Shown in pieces: positions 1-8,962 of a stretch of 54,795 nt of DNA (the stretch's first letter is position 1; every line of letters starts with the position of its first letter). The notes below the pieces were generated by a model. It did no database searches. It saw nothing but the letters and a program-made list of their open reading frames with translations, and was not told the origin of the DNA. A program made the translations under genes and the position numbers. This DNA is from JBGZFC01 sp964346495 (lineage in GTDB: Bacteria; Bacteroidota; Bacteroidia; Bacteroidales; Dysgonomonadaceae), in NCBI GenBank assembly GCA_964346495.1, contig CAYFUW010000003.1, forward strand, positions 1 through 54,795, read 5' to 3'.

Positions 1-1320
1 AAATATGTTCCATGGTCGTGGTGGAAAAAATCGAAAAACAAAGCTGTCCGCAAAACTATGGAATGGGTTGATGCAATTGTATTTGCACTGATTGCTGTAT
101 ATTTTATCAACACGTATTTCTTTCAAAACTATCAGATACCCACATCGTCGTTGGAAAAATCGTTGCTAGTGGGCGACTTTTTAGCTGTAAGCAAACTTGC
201 TTATGGTCCGCGCTCACCTATGACACCGCTCTCTTTTCCGTTGGCGCAACACACTATGCCTATTGTGGGCGGAAAATCATATTTCGATAAGCCACAATGG
301 AAATATCGTCGTCTGAAAGGTTTGGGCGAAGTGAAACGAAACGATATTGTTGTTTTCAACTTCCCTGCCGGAGATACAGTGGCACTGAATATGCAAGCCG
401 TTGATTATTATCTGTTAAGCAAGTTAAATCCCAACGGTTGTGCCGGAGTACGTGCCGATAAAAGAAGATACGGCGAAATAGTTTATCGTCCTGTTGACCG
501 TCGCGAAAACTACGTGAAACGTTGTATCGGACTTCCTGGCGAAACCATTGAGTTGCGTGATGATTATGTTTATATTGATGGAAATAAATTAGAAAATCCG
601 CCACTTTCGCAACAAACTTATATGATTCATACAGACGGCACTATAATTTCAGAGAATATTTTTAAAGAGTTGGGAGTAAGCAAAGATGATTATCTTTACA
701 ATGCAAGCGAAAGTTTTGTGCAAGCTCCACAAAAAATGCAAGACCTGACAGGATTAGACAGTTTGAGCATGGCAAGCGCCGGACTAAAACAACATGATGG
801 CAAAAACGGAAAAATTTATTTCAATATTCCTCTTACCGAAAAGATGGTTGCCGAACTTAAAGCAAAACCGTTTGTATGGGACGTGATTAAAGAGAGAGAA
901 GAACCGGGAAGCAATATCTACTACCCTATTGATATTCAAACTAATTGGACTAATTCTGATTTCGGTCCGCTATGGATTCCGAAAAAAGGTGCTACAATTA
1001 AATTCGATACAGATGTAGATTTCAAAGTTGCCGCTTATAAACGTTGCATCAAAAATTACGAGGGAAACGATTTTGAGTATCGCGACGGAAAGGTTTTCAT
1101 CAACGGACAAGAAGTTGACTCATACACCTTTAAGATGGACTACTATTTTATGATGGGTGACAACCGACACAATTCTGCCGACTCGCGCGTATGGGGCTTC
1201 GTTCCTGAAGACCATATCGTAGGACAACCTATGTTCGTTTGGTTATCTTTGGAAAAAGACAACAAATGGTTTAGCGGAAAAATCCGCTGGAAACGTCTCT
1301 TTTCAAGTGCAAAAAAATAG
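1..1320 (+). CDS. lepB: Signal peptidase I (LepB), 5' end outside window
   Basis: Membrane serine protease that removes signal peptides from exported proteins. The frame is open from base 1, and the first internal ATG is at 58, so the true start lies upstream. One membrane segment (DAIVFALIAVYFINTYFF) is followed by the catalytic serine region IPTSSLEKSLLVGD, equivalent to the SxMxPTL box. The lysine region is NYVKRCIGLPGETIE, and the C-terminal box is MMGDNRHNSADSRVWGFVPE. About 200 residues separate the lysine box from the GDNRxNSxDSR box, the long insert I know from Bacteroidota LepB. The WbqC-like gene follows 21 bp later, so they are probably co-transcribed. Family assignment is very secure; only the N-terminus is missing. 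Confidence 0.95.
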   Translation, partial: KYVPWSWWKKSKNKAVRKTMEWVDAIVFALIAVYFINTYFFQNYQIPTSSLEKSLLVGDFLAVSKLAYGPRSPMTPLSFPLAQHTMPIVGGKSYFDKPQWKYRRLKGLGEVKRNDIVVFNFPAGDTVALNMQAVDYYLLSKLNPNGCAGVRADKRRYGEIVYRPVDRRENYVKRCIGLPGETIELRDDYVYIDGNKLENPPLSQQTYMIHTDGTIISENIFKELGVSKDDYLYNASESFVQAPQKMQDLTGLDSLSMASAGLKQHDGKNGKIYFNIPLTEKMVAELKAKPFVWDVIKEREEPGSNIYYPIDIQTNWTNSDFGPLWIPKKGATIKFDTDVDFKVAAYKRCIKNYEGNDFEYRDGKVFINGQEVDSYTFKMDYYFMMGDNRHNSADSRVWGFVPEDHIVGQPMFVWLSLEKDNKWFSGKIRWKRLFSSAKK

Positions 1321-1341
1321 TTTTCAAGAAAGAAATATTCT

Positions 1342-1947
1342 GTGGAATCTACAGTTCTGTTATCATCGCTCTACCTTGCACCGATTGAATATTACAGCAA
1401 ACTGTTTCGAGCCGAAAAGGCAATTATCGAAATAAACGACAATTATCAAAAACAGTCGTACCGAAACAGATGTAATATTTTGGGTGCCAATGGTGTAATG
1501 TCGCTAAGCATCCCGATAGAGAAGCCACAAACATTGAAATGTAAGATGAAAGATATCCGAATTGCCGAGCATGATAATTGGCGACATCTGCATTGGAATG
1601 CAATTATTTCGGCATACAATTCCACACCATTTTTTGAATATTACGAAGATGATTTTCGTCCGTTTTACGAAAAGAAATATATCTTTCTGCACGATTTCAA
1701 CGAAGAGTTACGTCAACTTATTTGCCGACTTATCGGCATTGAAACGCCTGTAACTTTCACAGAAGCATATATTAACGACACTTCATCGGTAATCGATTTA
1801 CGAGAGACCATTCATCCCAAAAGAAAATCCGATTTTACAACAAAACCATACTACCAGGTGTTTTCAGATAAACACGCTTTTTGCAATAACCTGAGCATTA
1901 TAGATTTGCTCTTTAATATGGGCAACGAAAGTAGGTTGTGGCTGTAA
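1342..1947 (+). CDS. WbqC-like family protein
   Basis: A 201-residue protein that reads as a WbqC-like family member: N-terminal strand region LLSSLYLAPIEYYSKL, then SYRNRCNILGANGVMSLSIPI, the HxxWRxxHxNAI-type segment (DNWRHLHWNAIISAYNSTPFFEYY) and a C-terminal helical part. The biochemical role of the family is poorly defined; some members lie in surface polysaccharide loci, while the Bacteroidota version commonly sits next to lepB. The start is a GTG at 1342, 21 bp after lepB; no better ATG precedes the conserved N-terminal motif. Function beyond the family name is not claimed. Confidence 0.75.
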   Translation: MESTVLLSSLYLAPIEYYSKLFRAEKAIIEINDNYQKQSYRNRCNILGANGVMSLSIPIEKPQTLKCKMKDIRIAEHDNWRHLHWNAIISAYNSTPFFEYYEDDFRPFYEKKYIFLHDFNEELRQLICRLIGIETPVTFTEAYINDTSSVIDLRETIHPKRKSDFTTKPYYQVFSDKHAFCNNLSIIDLLFNMGNESRLWL

Positions 1948-1973
1948 AAAGCATGCATTTACATTTTTTTTCT

Positions 1974-1981
1974 TACCTTTG
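1974..1981 (+). promoter_or_regulatory. Bacteroidota -7 element for gltX
   Basis: TACCTTTG matches TAnnTTTG and lies 21 bp before the gltX ATG. No clear -33 TTTG is seen at the usual distance, so this is a half-match. Confidence 0.45.
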
Positions 1982-2002
1982 TGAGTTAAACATTAATAAA
2001 TT

Positions 2003-3526
2003 ATGGATAAAAAAGTAAGAGTTCGATTTGCACCAAGTCCCACCGGACCACTACATATCGGTGGTGTACGCACGGCATTATATAATTTTCTGTTCGCCAA
2101 ACAGATGAAAGGCGACTTTATTCTACGAATTGAAGATACCGATTCCACCCGATTTGTACCCGGTGCGGAAGAGTATATTCAAGAAGCTTTCGATTGGCTT
2201 GGATTGCCATTCGACGAAAGTCCCGCCAAAGGTGGCAACTATGGTCCGTATCGTCAATCGGAACGAAAAGATATCTACAAAAAATATGTCGATCAACTTT
2301 TGGATAATGGGTTGGCATACATCGCTTTCGACACACCCGAAGAGTTAGAGAAAAAACGCAACGAAATAGCTAATTTCCAATACGATGCATCAACAAGAAT
2401 GCAAATGCGAAATTCGCTCACTCTATCATCGGAAGAGGTATCGAAATTGATAAACGACGGAACGCAATATGTAGTTCGCATCAAAATAGAACCAAATATT
2501 GATGTTACCGTTAACGATTTAATTCGCGGTGAAGTGGTAATTAACTCATCTGTTTTAGACGATAAAGTTATTTATAAATCTGCTGACCAACTGCCAACAT
2601 ATCATCTTGCAAACGTGGTCGATGACCACTTGATGGAAGTTACGCACGTAATTCGCGGCGAAGAGTGGATACCTTCGGCACCGTTGCACGTGTGGCTATA
2701 TAGAAGTTTTGACTGGGAAGAGACCATGCCGCAATTTGCTCATCTACCGCTACTTTTGAAACCCGAAGGCAACGGTAAACTTAGTAAACGCGATGGCGAT
2801 CGTCTTGGGTTTCCTGTTTTCCCGTTGGAGTGGAAAGACCCTGCATCGGGCGATATTTCATCGGGATACCGTGAAAGTGGATATTTGCCCGAAGTAGTTG
2901 TTAACTTTCTGGCACTTCTGGGTTGGAATCCCGGAACGGAACAAGAGATATTCTCGCTTGAAGAACTGATTGATGCTTTTTCATTTAACCGTTGTAGTAA
3001 AAGTGGTGCAAAATTTGATTTCGAGAAAGCTAAATGGTTCAACCATCAATATATAATCAATAAATCCGATGCTGAATTGACAAAAATGTTTATGCCTATC
3101 TTAAAAGAGAAAGGTATAGATGCATCGGAAGAGAAAACAGAAAAAATTATCGGCTTGGTAAAAGAGCGCGTGAGTTTCGTGAAAGAGCTTTGGGAGCAAT
3201 CATCGTTCTTTTTTGTGGCACCCACAGAGTATGACGAAAAAACAGCACGTAAACGTTGGAAAGCTAATACACCAGGCGAAATGCAACAACTTATTGAAGT
3301 GTTGAAAAATATTTCCGACTTCTCATCGCAAAACCAGGAAGCAGTTGTAAAACAGTGGATTAACGACAACCAGCTAAGCATGGGTGCAATTATGAACGCT
3401 TTCCGATTGGCTGTTGTTGGCGAAGGAAAAGGACCGCATATGTTTGATATTACCGAGATTATCGGTAAAGAAGAGACTATAAGTCGATTGGAAAAAGCGA
3501 TAGAAAATATCGTACCGGCTGAATAA
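2003..3526 (+). CDS. gltX: Glutamyl-tRNA synthetase
   Basis: Class I aminoacyl-tRNA synthetase that charges tRNA-Glu. The 507-residue length is normal. The HIGH motif appears as PSPTGPLHIGGVRTALYN (residues 11-28) and the KMSKS loop as KLSKRDGD (from residue 259). The GlnRS/GluRS core EEWIPSAPLHVWLYRSF lies between them, and the C-terminal half is the helical anticodon-binding region. It follows the WbqC-like gene by 55 bp with its own likely promoter. The ATG start puts the HIGH region at the expected distance from the N-terminus. Confidence 0.97.
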   Translation: MDKKVRVRFAPSPTGPLHIGGVRTALYNFLFAKQMKGDFILRIEDTDSTRFVPGAEEYIQEAFDWLGLPFDESPAKGGNYGPYRQSERKDIYKKYVDQLLDNGLAYIAFDTPEELEKKRNEIANFQYDASTRMQMRNSLTLSSEEVSKLINDGTQYVVRIKIEPNIDVTVNDLIRGEVVINSSVLDDKVIYKSADQLPTYHLANVVDDHLMEVTHVIRGEEWIPSAPLHVWLYRSFDWEETMPQFAHLPLLLKPEGNGKLSKRDGDRLGFPVFPLEWKDPASGDISSGYRESGYLPEVVVNFLALLGWNPGTEQEIFSLEELIDAFSFNRCSKSGAKFDFEKAKWFNHQYIINKSDAELTKMFMPILKEKGIDASEEKTEKIIGLVKERVSFVKELWEQSSFFFVAPTEYDEKTARKRWKANTPGEMQQLIEVLKNISDFSSQNQEAVVKQWINDNQLSMGAIMNAFRLAVVGEGKGPHMFDITEIIGKEETISRLEKAIENIVPAE

Positions 3527-3530
3527 TAAA

Positions 3531-3564
3531 CGATTTTAGATTTTAGATTTCGGATTTACGATTT
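3531..3564. repeat. GATTTCGGATTTACGATTT simple-phrase repeat
   Basis: AT-rich phrase of the form ATTTTAGATTTCGGATTTACG. Closely similar phrases occur at 6257-6285, 8720-8750, 30415-30450, 32762-32795, 37303-37333 and 54717-54745, always outside genes. It is the first part of the 426-bp gap after gltX, which holds repeats only. Confidence 0.6.
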
Positions 3565-3620
3565 ATTAATATGCAAATGTGATGATATGCCAATATGCCA
3601 ATTGTGATTGGTGTATTTCT

Positions 3621-3777
3621 TGTCATTCTGAACGTAGCTTTGCGAAGTGAAGAATCTATTTCTTTTAAAACAAAGAGCAAAGAGTAAAGACACAAGATTT
3701 TCAGTGTTATTTGGCTTGCCATATAGCAATAGCTGACAAGCCGATGAAATAGATTTCTCACTTTGTTCGAAATGACA
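3621..3777. repeat. Inverted-repeat element with TGTCATTCTGAACG arms
   Basis: The left arm (3621-3662, starting TGTCATTCTGAACG and ending GAATCTATTTC) is matched in inverse orientation by the right arm (3745-3777, GAAATAGATTTCTCAC to GAAATGACA). The arms are imperfect and about 33-42 bp long, around an 82-bp centre. A related single arm occurs at 37268-37297. No open frame of note is inside. I read it as a dispersed non-coding element. Confidence 0.6.
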
Positions 3778-3801
3778 GGAAGAACGAACATCATCTCAAC
3801 T

Positions 3802-3840
3802 AAAAAGCCAATAGCCAATAGCCAAAAGCTAATAGCTGAC
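3802..3840. repeat. GCCAATAGCCAATAGCC phrase repeat
   Basis: Degenerate tandem of AGCCAAT units running into AAAGCTAATAGCTGAC. The reverse complement of the same phrase occurs at 49498-49530, next to prfC. Confidence 0.55.
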
Positions 3841-3848
3841 AGTTGCTA

Positions 3849-3911
3849 CCGCGCGAATCCTTTCGCGTGATTAGGATAAAGTAGCAGCTAATTTTAAATT
3901 AGTAGCTACTT
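3849..3911. repeat. Two adjacent palindromes (CGCGCGAATCC and AGTAGC families)
   Basis: 3849-3870 is CCGCGCGA-atcct-TTCGCGTG, found almost identically at 30463-30484. 3880-3911 is an AGTAGCAGCTAATT / AATTAGTAGCTACT hairpin with a 3-nt loop, of the same family as 21831-21862 and 42841-42872. They sit just upstream of the HD phosphodiesterase gene. Confidence 0.7.
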
Positions 3912-3952
3912 ATCAAAATTAAAAATTTAATGAGCAAATCAACTAAAAATTA

Positions 3953-6016
3953 ATGCTTATGAAGTTAAAATCAAAAAGAAAGCTTAGAATTAAGTCGAAA
4001 TACTTTGTTCCGGGAGCATTTATTGTTTCTATCCTCCTTATTACTTATCTTTTCCCACGACAAGGAAGTTTTAAGTACTCGTTCAATGAAGGTCGTCCAT
4101 GGCAATACGGCTTATTGACTGCGCCATACGACTTCCCGATATACAAATCGGCAGAACAGTTGCAAGAGGAACAAGATAGTATTTTACAATATTATGAGCC
4201 ATATTACAACATCGATGAACAGGTTCAAAAAAATGCCATAATGGACTTTGATGCTGATATTAACTTAAGTTCGAAACTGAAGCAGCTGTCTGCTAACGAA
4301 TTGGGATATGTCAGAAATAAGTTGGAGGAGATTTATGAAAAGGGAATTATGCGCTCGGATGATTATGATAATATTCAGAGTTCAGAAACACGCTCTTTTC
4401 GCTTGCGTGTTGGAAACATGGCAAAATCTAAAAATATAGATGAAGTTAATACTATTCGCTCGGCTTATGAATCGGTTTTATCAGATGCTCCTAAATCTAT
4501 GGATGTTGCTCAACTTAGAGCGGCAGATTTGAATAAATATATCCGCGAAAATATTGTTTATGATGAATCTACATCCGAAAAAGCCAAAAAAGAGTTTATT
4601 CAGCAAATTTCCAACTCAACGGGAATGATTCAGGCAGGACAAAGAATTATTGACCAAGGTGAGATTGTTGATTCTCAAACCTTTAAAATACTATCATCAT
4701 TTAAAAAGGTAGCCGAAGAGCGTTCAGGCGGTGCATCACGAAACAGATGGACTTTATTAGGTCAGTTTCTCCTAACGGCAATTATGCTTAGTGCTTTCTA
4801 CTTCTATCTCTATTTTTTCCTTCCAAACGAGTACAGAAACAGCAAGCATGTTGTGTTCATGCTGGTACTTATTGTCTTTTTTGTAGCACTTACAGCCATC
4901 TCGGTCAGACTCAAACTTTTCAATATATACTTTATCCCATACGCAATAGTTACCATACTTGTGCGAACTTTCATCGACTCACGTACAGCACTTTTCACGA
5001 GTCTTATCACAATACTTTTAAGTTCGCTGATGGTAGGGTTTCCGTTTGAATTTATTGTTATTCAAGTTACCGTAGCTATTGTTTCGATATTTATGTTGAA
5101 AGAGTTATCGGAACGCTCGCAACTTATTCGCAGTTCATTCTTTATATTGCTTACCTATATTCTAGTGTACATAGGTATGACTATGTATCAGGAAGGAAGC
5201 GTAAGTGAGATAGACTGGGTAGTGTTGATCTATTTCTTAATCAACTTTATCTTTATAATGTTCACTTACTCACTTGTTTACGTTGTTGAAAAAACTTTTG
5301 GATTTATCTCCGGCGTAAGTTTGGTTGAGTTATCAAACACCAATAAGCCGTTGTTGAAAGAGCTTTCGGAAAAAGCACCGGGCACTTTTCAACACTCTAT
5401 GCAAGTGTCAAATCTGGCGATGGCTGCGGCATCAAAACTTGGAGCAAACTCATCTCTGATACGCACGGGAGCACTGTATCACGATATTGGAAAAATATCT
5501 AATCCGGAATATTTCACTGAAAATCAAGTGCCCGGAAACAATCCACACGAAGGATTGCCTTATGAAGAGAGTGCACGCATAATTATCAATCACGTGCATG
5601 ACGGAATGAAAATCGCAAAAAAACATAATCTGCCGAAACAGATTACAGATTTTATTGAAACTCATCACGGCGAAAGTATGCCAAAATACTTCTATATTTC
5701 GTGGAAAAACGAAAATCCCGGCAAAGAGATAGATGAATCTAAATTCAGATATCCGGGACCAAATCCATTTACTATGGAGACTGCTATTTTGATGATGGCT
5801 GATGCAGTTGAAGCAGCTACTCGCAGTTTGCCGACATTCACGGAAGAGAGTATTAGAAATCTGGTTGAAAAAATTATCGACACACAACTGGAAGAGGGCT
5901 ATTTTAAAAATGCACCGATTACTTTCCGCGACATTCAAACCGTTAAAGATGTTTTTGTTGATAAACTAAAAACAATTTATCACTCGCGTGTTGCTTATCC
6001 GGAGTTGAAGAAATAA
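3953..6016 (+). CDS. 7TM-HD family c-di-AMP phosphodiesterase (PgpH-like)
   Basis: Membrane protein with an extracytoplasmic N-terminal domain and a cytoplasmic HD hydrolase, the architecture of PgpH, which degrades cyclic di-AMP in other bacteria. Residue order: an N-terminal membrane helix (about 18-36), a periplasmic 7TMR-HDED-type domain with the PYYNIDEQVQKNA segment, seven closely spaced hydrophobic helices between about 270 and 455, then the HD domain with APGTFQHSMQVSNLA and LYHDIGK (His510-Asp511), and downstream NHVHDG and ETHHGES histidines. Length 687 is typical. The first ATG (3953) and a second two codons later (3959) are both possible starts. It stands alone between repeat-filled gaps, with a strong terminator after it. 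The substrate is inferred from the family. Confidence 0.88.
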   Translation: MLMKLKSKRKLRIKSKYFVPGAFIVSILLITYLFPRQGSFKYSFNEGRPWQYGLLTAPYDFPIYKSAEQLQEEQDSILQYYEPYYNIDEQVQKNAIMDFDADINLSSKLKQLSANELGYVRNKLEEIYEKGIMRSDDYDNIQSSETRSFRLRVGNMAKSKNIDEVNTIRSAYESVLSDAPKSMDVAQLRAADLNKYIRENIVYDESTSEKAKKEFIQQISNSTGMIQAGQRIIDQGEIVDSQTFKILSSFKKVAEERSGGASRNRWTLLGQFLLTAIMLSAFYFYLYFFLPNEYRNSKHVVFMLVLIVFFVALTAISVRLKLFNIYFIPYAIVTILVRTFIDSRTALFTSLITILLSSLMVGFPFEFIVIQVTVAIVSIFMLKELSERSQLIRSSFFILLTYILVYIGMTMYQEGSVSEIDWVVLIYFLINFIFIMFTYSLVYVVEKTFGFISGVSLVELSNTNKPLLKELSEKAPGTFQHSMQVSNLAMAAASKLGANSSLIRTGALYHDIGKISNPEYFTENQVPGNNPHEGLPYEESARIIINHVHDGMKIAKKHNLPKQITDFIETHHGESMPKYFYISWKNENPGKEIDESKFRYPGPNPFTMETAILMMADAVEAATRSLPTFTEESIRNLVEKIIDTQLEEGYFKNAPITFRDIQTVKDVFVDKLKTIYHSRVAYPELKK

Positions 6017-6035
6017 TTGCAATTATATAAAACAG

Positions 6036-6067
6036 AAAAACCGTTGAACTTCGTTCAACGGTTTTTT
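6036..6067. terminator. Intrinsic terminator after the HD phosphodiesterase
   Basis: Stem CCGTTGAAC / GTTCAACGG (6041-6061) with a 3-nt loop, flanked by AAAAA and TTTTTT, so it could work in both directions. Confidence 0.88.
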
Positions 6068-6143
6068 GTATCAATTCAAATTCCGAATTCGTATCTTATA
6101 GACAACATAGAAAAGAGCTGTAACTCTAACTTATATAAATTTT

Positions 6144-6194
6144 GGCTAAAGCCTTTTTTATACTATTATTTGGTCCATGGGTCAAAACCCATGG
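6144..6194. repeat. Two short perfect hairpins
   Basis: GGCTaaAGCC (6144-6153) and CCATGGGTcaaaACCCATGG (6175-6194). Both sit in the gap between the converging HD gene and guaA. A phrase repeat ATCCGAAATCCGAAATC follows at 6257-6285. Confidence 0.6.
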
Positions 6195-6290
6195 TAATTG
6201 AAAACACAAACTTCAAAAGTCTTGTTTCCTGCATCTTTAGTCTTGATTCTAAAAAAATCCGAAATCCGAAATCCGAAATCGTAAATGGAT

Positions 6291-7811
6291 TTATTCCCAC
6301 TCAATTGTTGCAGGTGGTTTCGAAGAAATATCGTACACTACCCTATTAACGCCTTTAACCTTATTGATAATTTCGTTAGAAACTTTCGCCAAGAAATCGT
6401 AAGGTAGATGCACCCAATCAGCAGTCATGGCATCAACAGAAGTTACGGCACGCAAAGCGATAGTGTTTTCATATGTTCGCTCATCGCCCATTACACCAAC
6501 CGATTGCACGGGAAGTAAAATCGCTCCGGCTTGCCAAACTTTATCGTACAAACCTGCAGCACGTAAATTGGAGATAAAAATTTCGTCGGCATCTTGTGCG
6601 ATACGTACTTTATCGGGAGTAATAGCACCAAGAATACGAATACCCAATCCCGGACCCGGGAACGGGTGTCTGTGAATAAGATGAGGTTTCATTCCCAATT
6701 CTAATCCAATTTTGCGAACTTCATCCTTAAAGAGTCGTTTCAACGGTTCGCAAAGTTTCAGATTCATCTTTTCGGGCAGTCCGCCCACGTTGTGATGACT
6801 TTTAATTACTGTTCCGGTAATAGATAGCGACTCGATAATGTCGGGATAAATTGTTCCTTGTGCCAACCATTTTATATCTTTCAGTTTATGTGCTTCCTCA
6901 TCGAAAATATCGATAAAACCTTTACCAATAATTTTGCGTTTTTGTTCGGGGTCGGATACACCTTCTAGCTCTTTATAGAAATACTCTTTCGCATCTACGC
7001 CAATAACGTTCAAACCTAAATGTTCATAGTTTTCCAACACGGTTTCAAACTCATTTTTACGCAAAAGACCATGATTAACGAAAATACAGGTCAAATTTTT
7101 ACCGATAGCTTTATTTAGCAAAACAGCCACTACCGATGAGTCCACACCGCCCGAAAGACCGAGAATAACCTTATCGTCGCCCAGTGTCTTTTTCAAATCG
7201 GCAACCGTAGCCTCGATAAACGATGCAGGAGTCCAATCTCTTTTTACACCACATACGTTTAGGAAATTGTCCAATATTTTTGTTCCCTGCTCAGAGTGGT
7301 AAACTTCGGGATGAAACTGTACCGCCCATGTTTGTTCGTCTTGCACCTTGTATGCAGCAACTTTTACATCTTGGGTTGATGCAATTACCGAAAAGTTTTC
7401 GGGAATTTGCAAAATAGTATCGCCGTGCGACATCCATACGGTTGACTGTTCGGGTAAATTGCCCAATAGCAAATCGCTCTTATCGCTCACGTGCAAAGTT
7501 GCTCGTCCATATTCGCGTATGGTACTTTTGCCTACTTCACCACCCGATGATTGAGCAATAAATTGCGCTCCGTAGCAAATTCCCAAAACAGGATATTTAC
7601 CGCGAATTTCTGACAAATCGGTTTTAAAAGCATCTTTATCGTTTACCGAAAAGGGACTTCCCGAAAGAATTACACCTTTTATCGATTTATCGCCAAACGG
7701 AAATTTATTGTAGGGAATTATTTCGCAATATGTGCTAAATTCACGAACACGACGACCGATAAGTTGCGTTGTTTGTGAACCGAAATCGAGAATAACTATT
7801 TTTTCATGCAT
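6291..7811 (-). CDS. guaA: GMP synthase (glutamine-hydrolysing)
   Basis: Converts XMP to GMP using glutamine and ATP. The class I glutamine amidotransferase domain has the nucleophile in GICYGAQF (Cys79) and the His/Glu pair in FHPEVYH (His167, Glu169). It is followed by the ATP-pyrophosphatase P-loop LGLSGGVDSS (218-226), RHPFPGPGLGIR and the C-terminal dimerisation domain ending PPATIEWE. The open frame extends 37 codons further upstream, but the start at 7811 (MHEKIVILDFGSQ) gives the usual 506-residue protein and lies downstream of the promoter element. Transcribed alone, convergent with the HD gene. Confidence 0.97.
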   Translation of the reverse strand: MHEKIVILDFGSQTTQLIGRRVREFSTYCEIIPYNKFPFGDKSIKGVILSGSPFSVNDKDAFKTDLSEIRGKYPVLGICYGAQFIAQSSGGEVGKSTIREYGRATLHVSDKSDLLLGNLPEQSTVWMSHGDTILQIPENFSVIASTQDVKVAAYKVQDEQTWAVQFHPEVYHSEQGTKILDNFLNVCGVKRDWTPASFIEATVADLKKTLGDDKVILGLSGGVDSSVVAVLLNKAIGKNLTCIFVNHGLLRKNEFETVLENYEHLGLNVIGVDAKEYFYKELEGVSDPEQKRKIIGKGFIDIFDEEAHKLKDIKWLAQGTIYPDIIESLSITGTVIKSHHNVGGLPEKMNLKLCEPLKRLFKDEVRKIGLELGMKPHLIHRHPFPGPGLGIRILGAITPDKVRIAQDADEIFISNLRAAGLYDKVWQAGAILLPVQSVGVMGDERTYENTIALRAVTSVDAMTADWVHLPYDFLAKVSNEIINKVKGVNRVVYDISSKPPATIEWE

Positions 7812-7841
7812 AATTTTTGAAAAATTAGAAGTTTTAGACTG

Positions 7842-7849
7842 CAAAGATA
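7842..7849 (-). promoter_or_regulatory. -7 element for guaA
   Basis: TATCTTTG on the minus strand, 31 bp before the guaA ATG. It fits TAnnTTTG and argues against the longer upstream start. No clear -33 partner was found. Confidence 0.5.
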
Positions 7850-7941
7850 CAAAAAGTATGGAAAATCTTGTAATGCTTATCAACAGATAATTACAAAAGA
7901 AAAGCCAATCAATATTCAACAATTATTTACTGTAATCAGAT

Positions 7942-7970
7942 AAATATTTATCGTTTTTCGATAAATATTT
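7942..7970. promoter_or_regulatory. Perfect 12-bp inverted repeat, likely operator
   Basis: AAATATTTATCG - TTTTT - CGATAAATATTT, 12 of 12 pairs, ending 1 bp before the TTG of the promoter of the DUF2975 gene. It is not followed by a terminator-like context for any neighbour. The best explanation is a binding site for the HTH regulator encoded at the end of the same operon (inference). Confidence 0.6.
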
Positions 7971-7971
7971 G

Positions 7972-8001
7972 TTGTTTTATAAAATAATTGTATTACATTT
8001 G
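7972..8001 (+). promoter_or_regulatory. Promoter of the DUF2975-HTH operon
   Basis: TTG (7972-7974), 19-bp gap, TACATTTG (7994-8001). This is a close fit to the Bacteroidota sigma-ABfr consensus. It lies 29 bp before the ATG at 8030. Confidence 0.7.
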
Positions 8002-8029
8002 TGGCGTGAAAAAAATTATAGTACAAAAA

Positions 8030-8719
8030 ATGAAACGAAAAACTTCAAAAACGCAGTTGGCTATCCTTTCCATTTTAGCAGCTATTGTATATCTGTTTAT
8101 TATTACAACAAATATAGTAAGTGGATGGAAAAGCAGTGTTAAAGCTTTTAAAGATGGTTGGGAGCATGCCGAAATAGAAAACAAAACGGGTAAAAAAAGT
8201 TCATGGCAAAGTTACACGTTACTACTTGAACCTAAAAGTTTCGACCATTTTTATACCGATTCCATCCGTAACATGAAAACAGGCGAACTTATTCCTGTTA
8301 GCTACGAAAGAGTACAAGTACGATACGATTATAATCAACCGCAAAGTTCAAAATCGTTACTACTTGGCACCGGAATGACGCTTGCAGCCCTGCCAACCGT
8401 AATATTGTATGTGCTAATTCTGATTTTGTTCTACAAATTGATATTGGCATTTTATAAAGACAATATTTTCTGTAATGTAAATGTGAGACGATTAAAATTA
8501 TTGGGAATTTACACACTGATATTGTGGGCTTTAGATGTTGCTTTTAATTCAATGTATCTCGCATCGGTAAAATCGCTTATAGAACTTGCCGATTATCAAA
8601 TAATAATTTCAGAGTATTTGGAACACAAACTTTTGCTGCTGGGTATAGTTCTACTTATAGCAACAAATGTGATGAAACGTGCTATAACAATTAAAGAAGA
8701 GCAAGACTTAACTATTTAA
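8030..8719 (+). CDS. DUF2975 family membrane protein
   Basis: A 229-residue protein of the DUF2975 type, usually found immediately before a small YozG-like HTH gene, as here. Visible: one N-terminal membrane helix (LAILSILAAIVYLFIITTNIV), a soluble stretch of about 75 residues, then three hydrophobic helices (ALPTVILYVLILILFYKLI, LLGIYTLILWALDVAF, LLLGIVLLIATNV) and a short charged tail. An earlier TTG (7988) is in frame, but the promoter -7 box at 7994-8001 overlaps it, so the ATG at 8030 is preferred. The family's role is not established; the fixed pairing with a regulator suggests membrane-linked control of gene expression. Confidence 0.75.
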   Translation: MKRKTSKTQLAILSILAAIVYLFIITTNIVSGWKSSVKAFKDGWEHAEIENKTGKKSSWQSYTLLLEPKSFDHFYTDSIRNMKTGELIPVSYERVQVRYDYNQPQSSKSLLLGTGMTLAALPTVILYVLILILFYKLILAFYKDNIFCNVNVRRLKLLGIYTLILWALDVAFNSMYLASVKSLIELADYQIIISEYLEHKLLLLGIVLLIATNVMKRAITIKEEQDLTI

Positions 8720-8755
8720 ATCGTAAATCCACAATCGTAAATCGTAAATAATAAA

Positions 8756-8962
8756 ATGCCTATTATAATAAATTTAGATGTAGAGATGGCGAAAAACAAA
8801 ATTTCGCTTAATGAACTTTCGGAACGAGTTGGAATTACGCCTGCCAATCTTTCGATACTAAAAAACGGTAAAGCTAAAGCTATACGATTTAGTACGCTGG
8901 AGTCGATATGTAAAGTTCTCAACTGCCAACCGGGAGATATTATGGAATTTCAAGACGAATAA
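8756..8962 (+). CDS. YozG-like Cro/CI-family HTH regulator
   Basis: A 68-residue DNA-binding protein that is essentially one helix-turn-helix: ISLNELSERVGITPANLSILKNGKAKAIRFSTLESICKVLNCQPGDIMEF. This is the compact YozG type that partners DUF2975 proteins. It starts 36 bp after the DUF2975 stop and belongs to the same operon. It probably binds the inverted repeat at 7942-7970 and regulates its own operon; that target is inferred from position only. Confidence 0.85.
   Translation: MPIIINLDVEMAKNKISLNELSERVGITPANLSILKNGKAKAIRFSTLESICKVLNCQPGDIMEFQDE

Noticed and set aside
6017..6349. 110-residue open frame after the HD phosphodiesterase
   Set aside because: It begins right at the stop codon, spans the terminator and hairpins, and overlaps the end of guaA; the peptide has no protein-like features.
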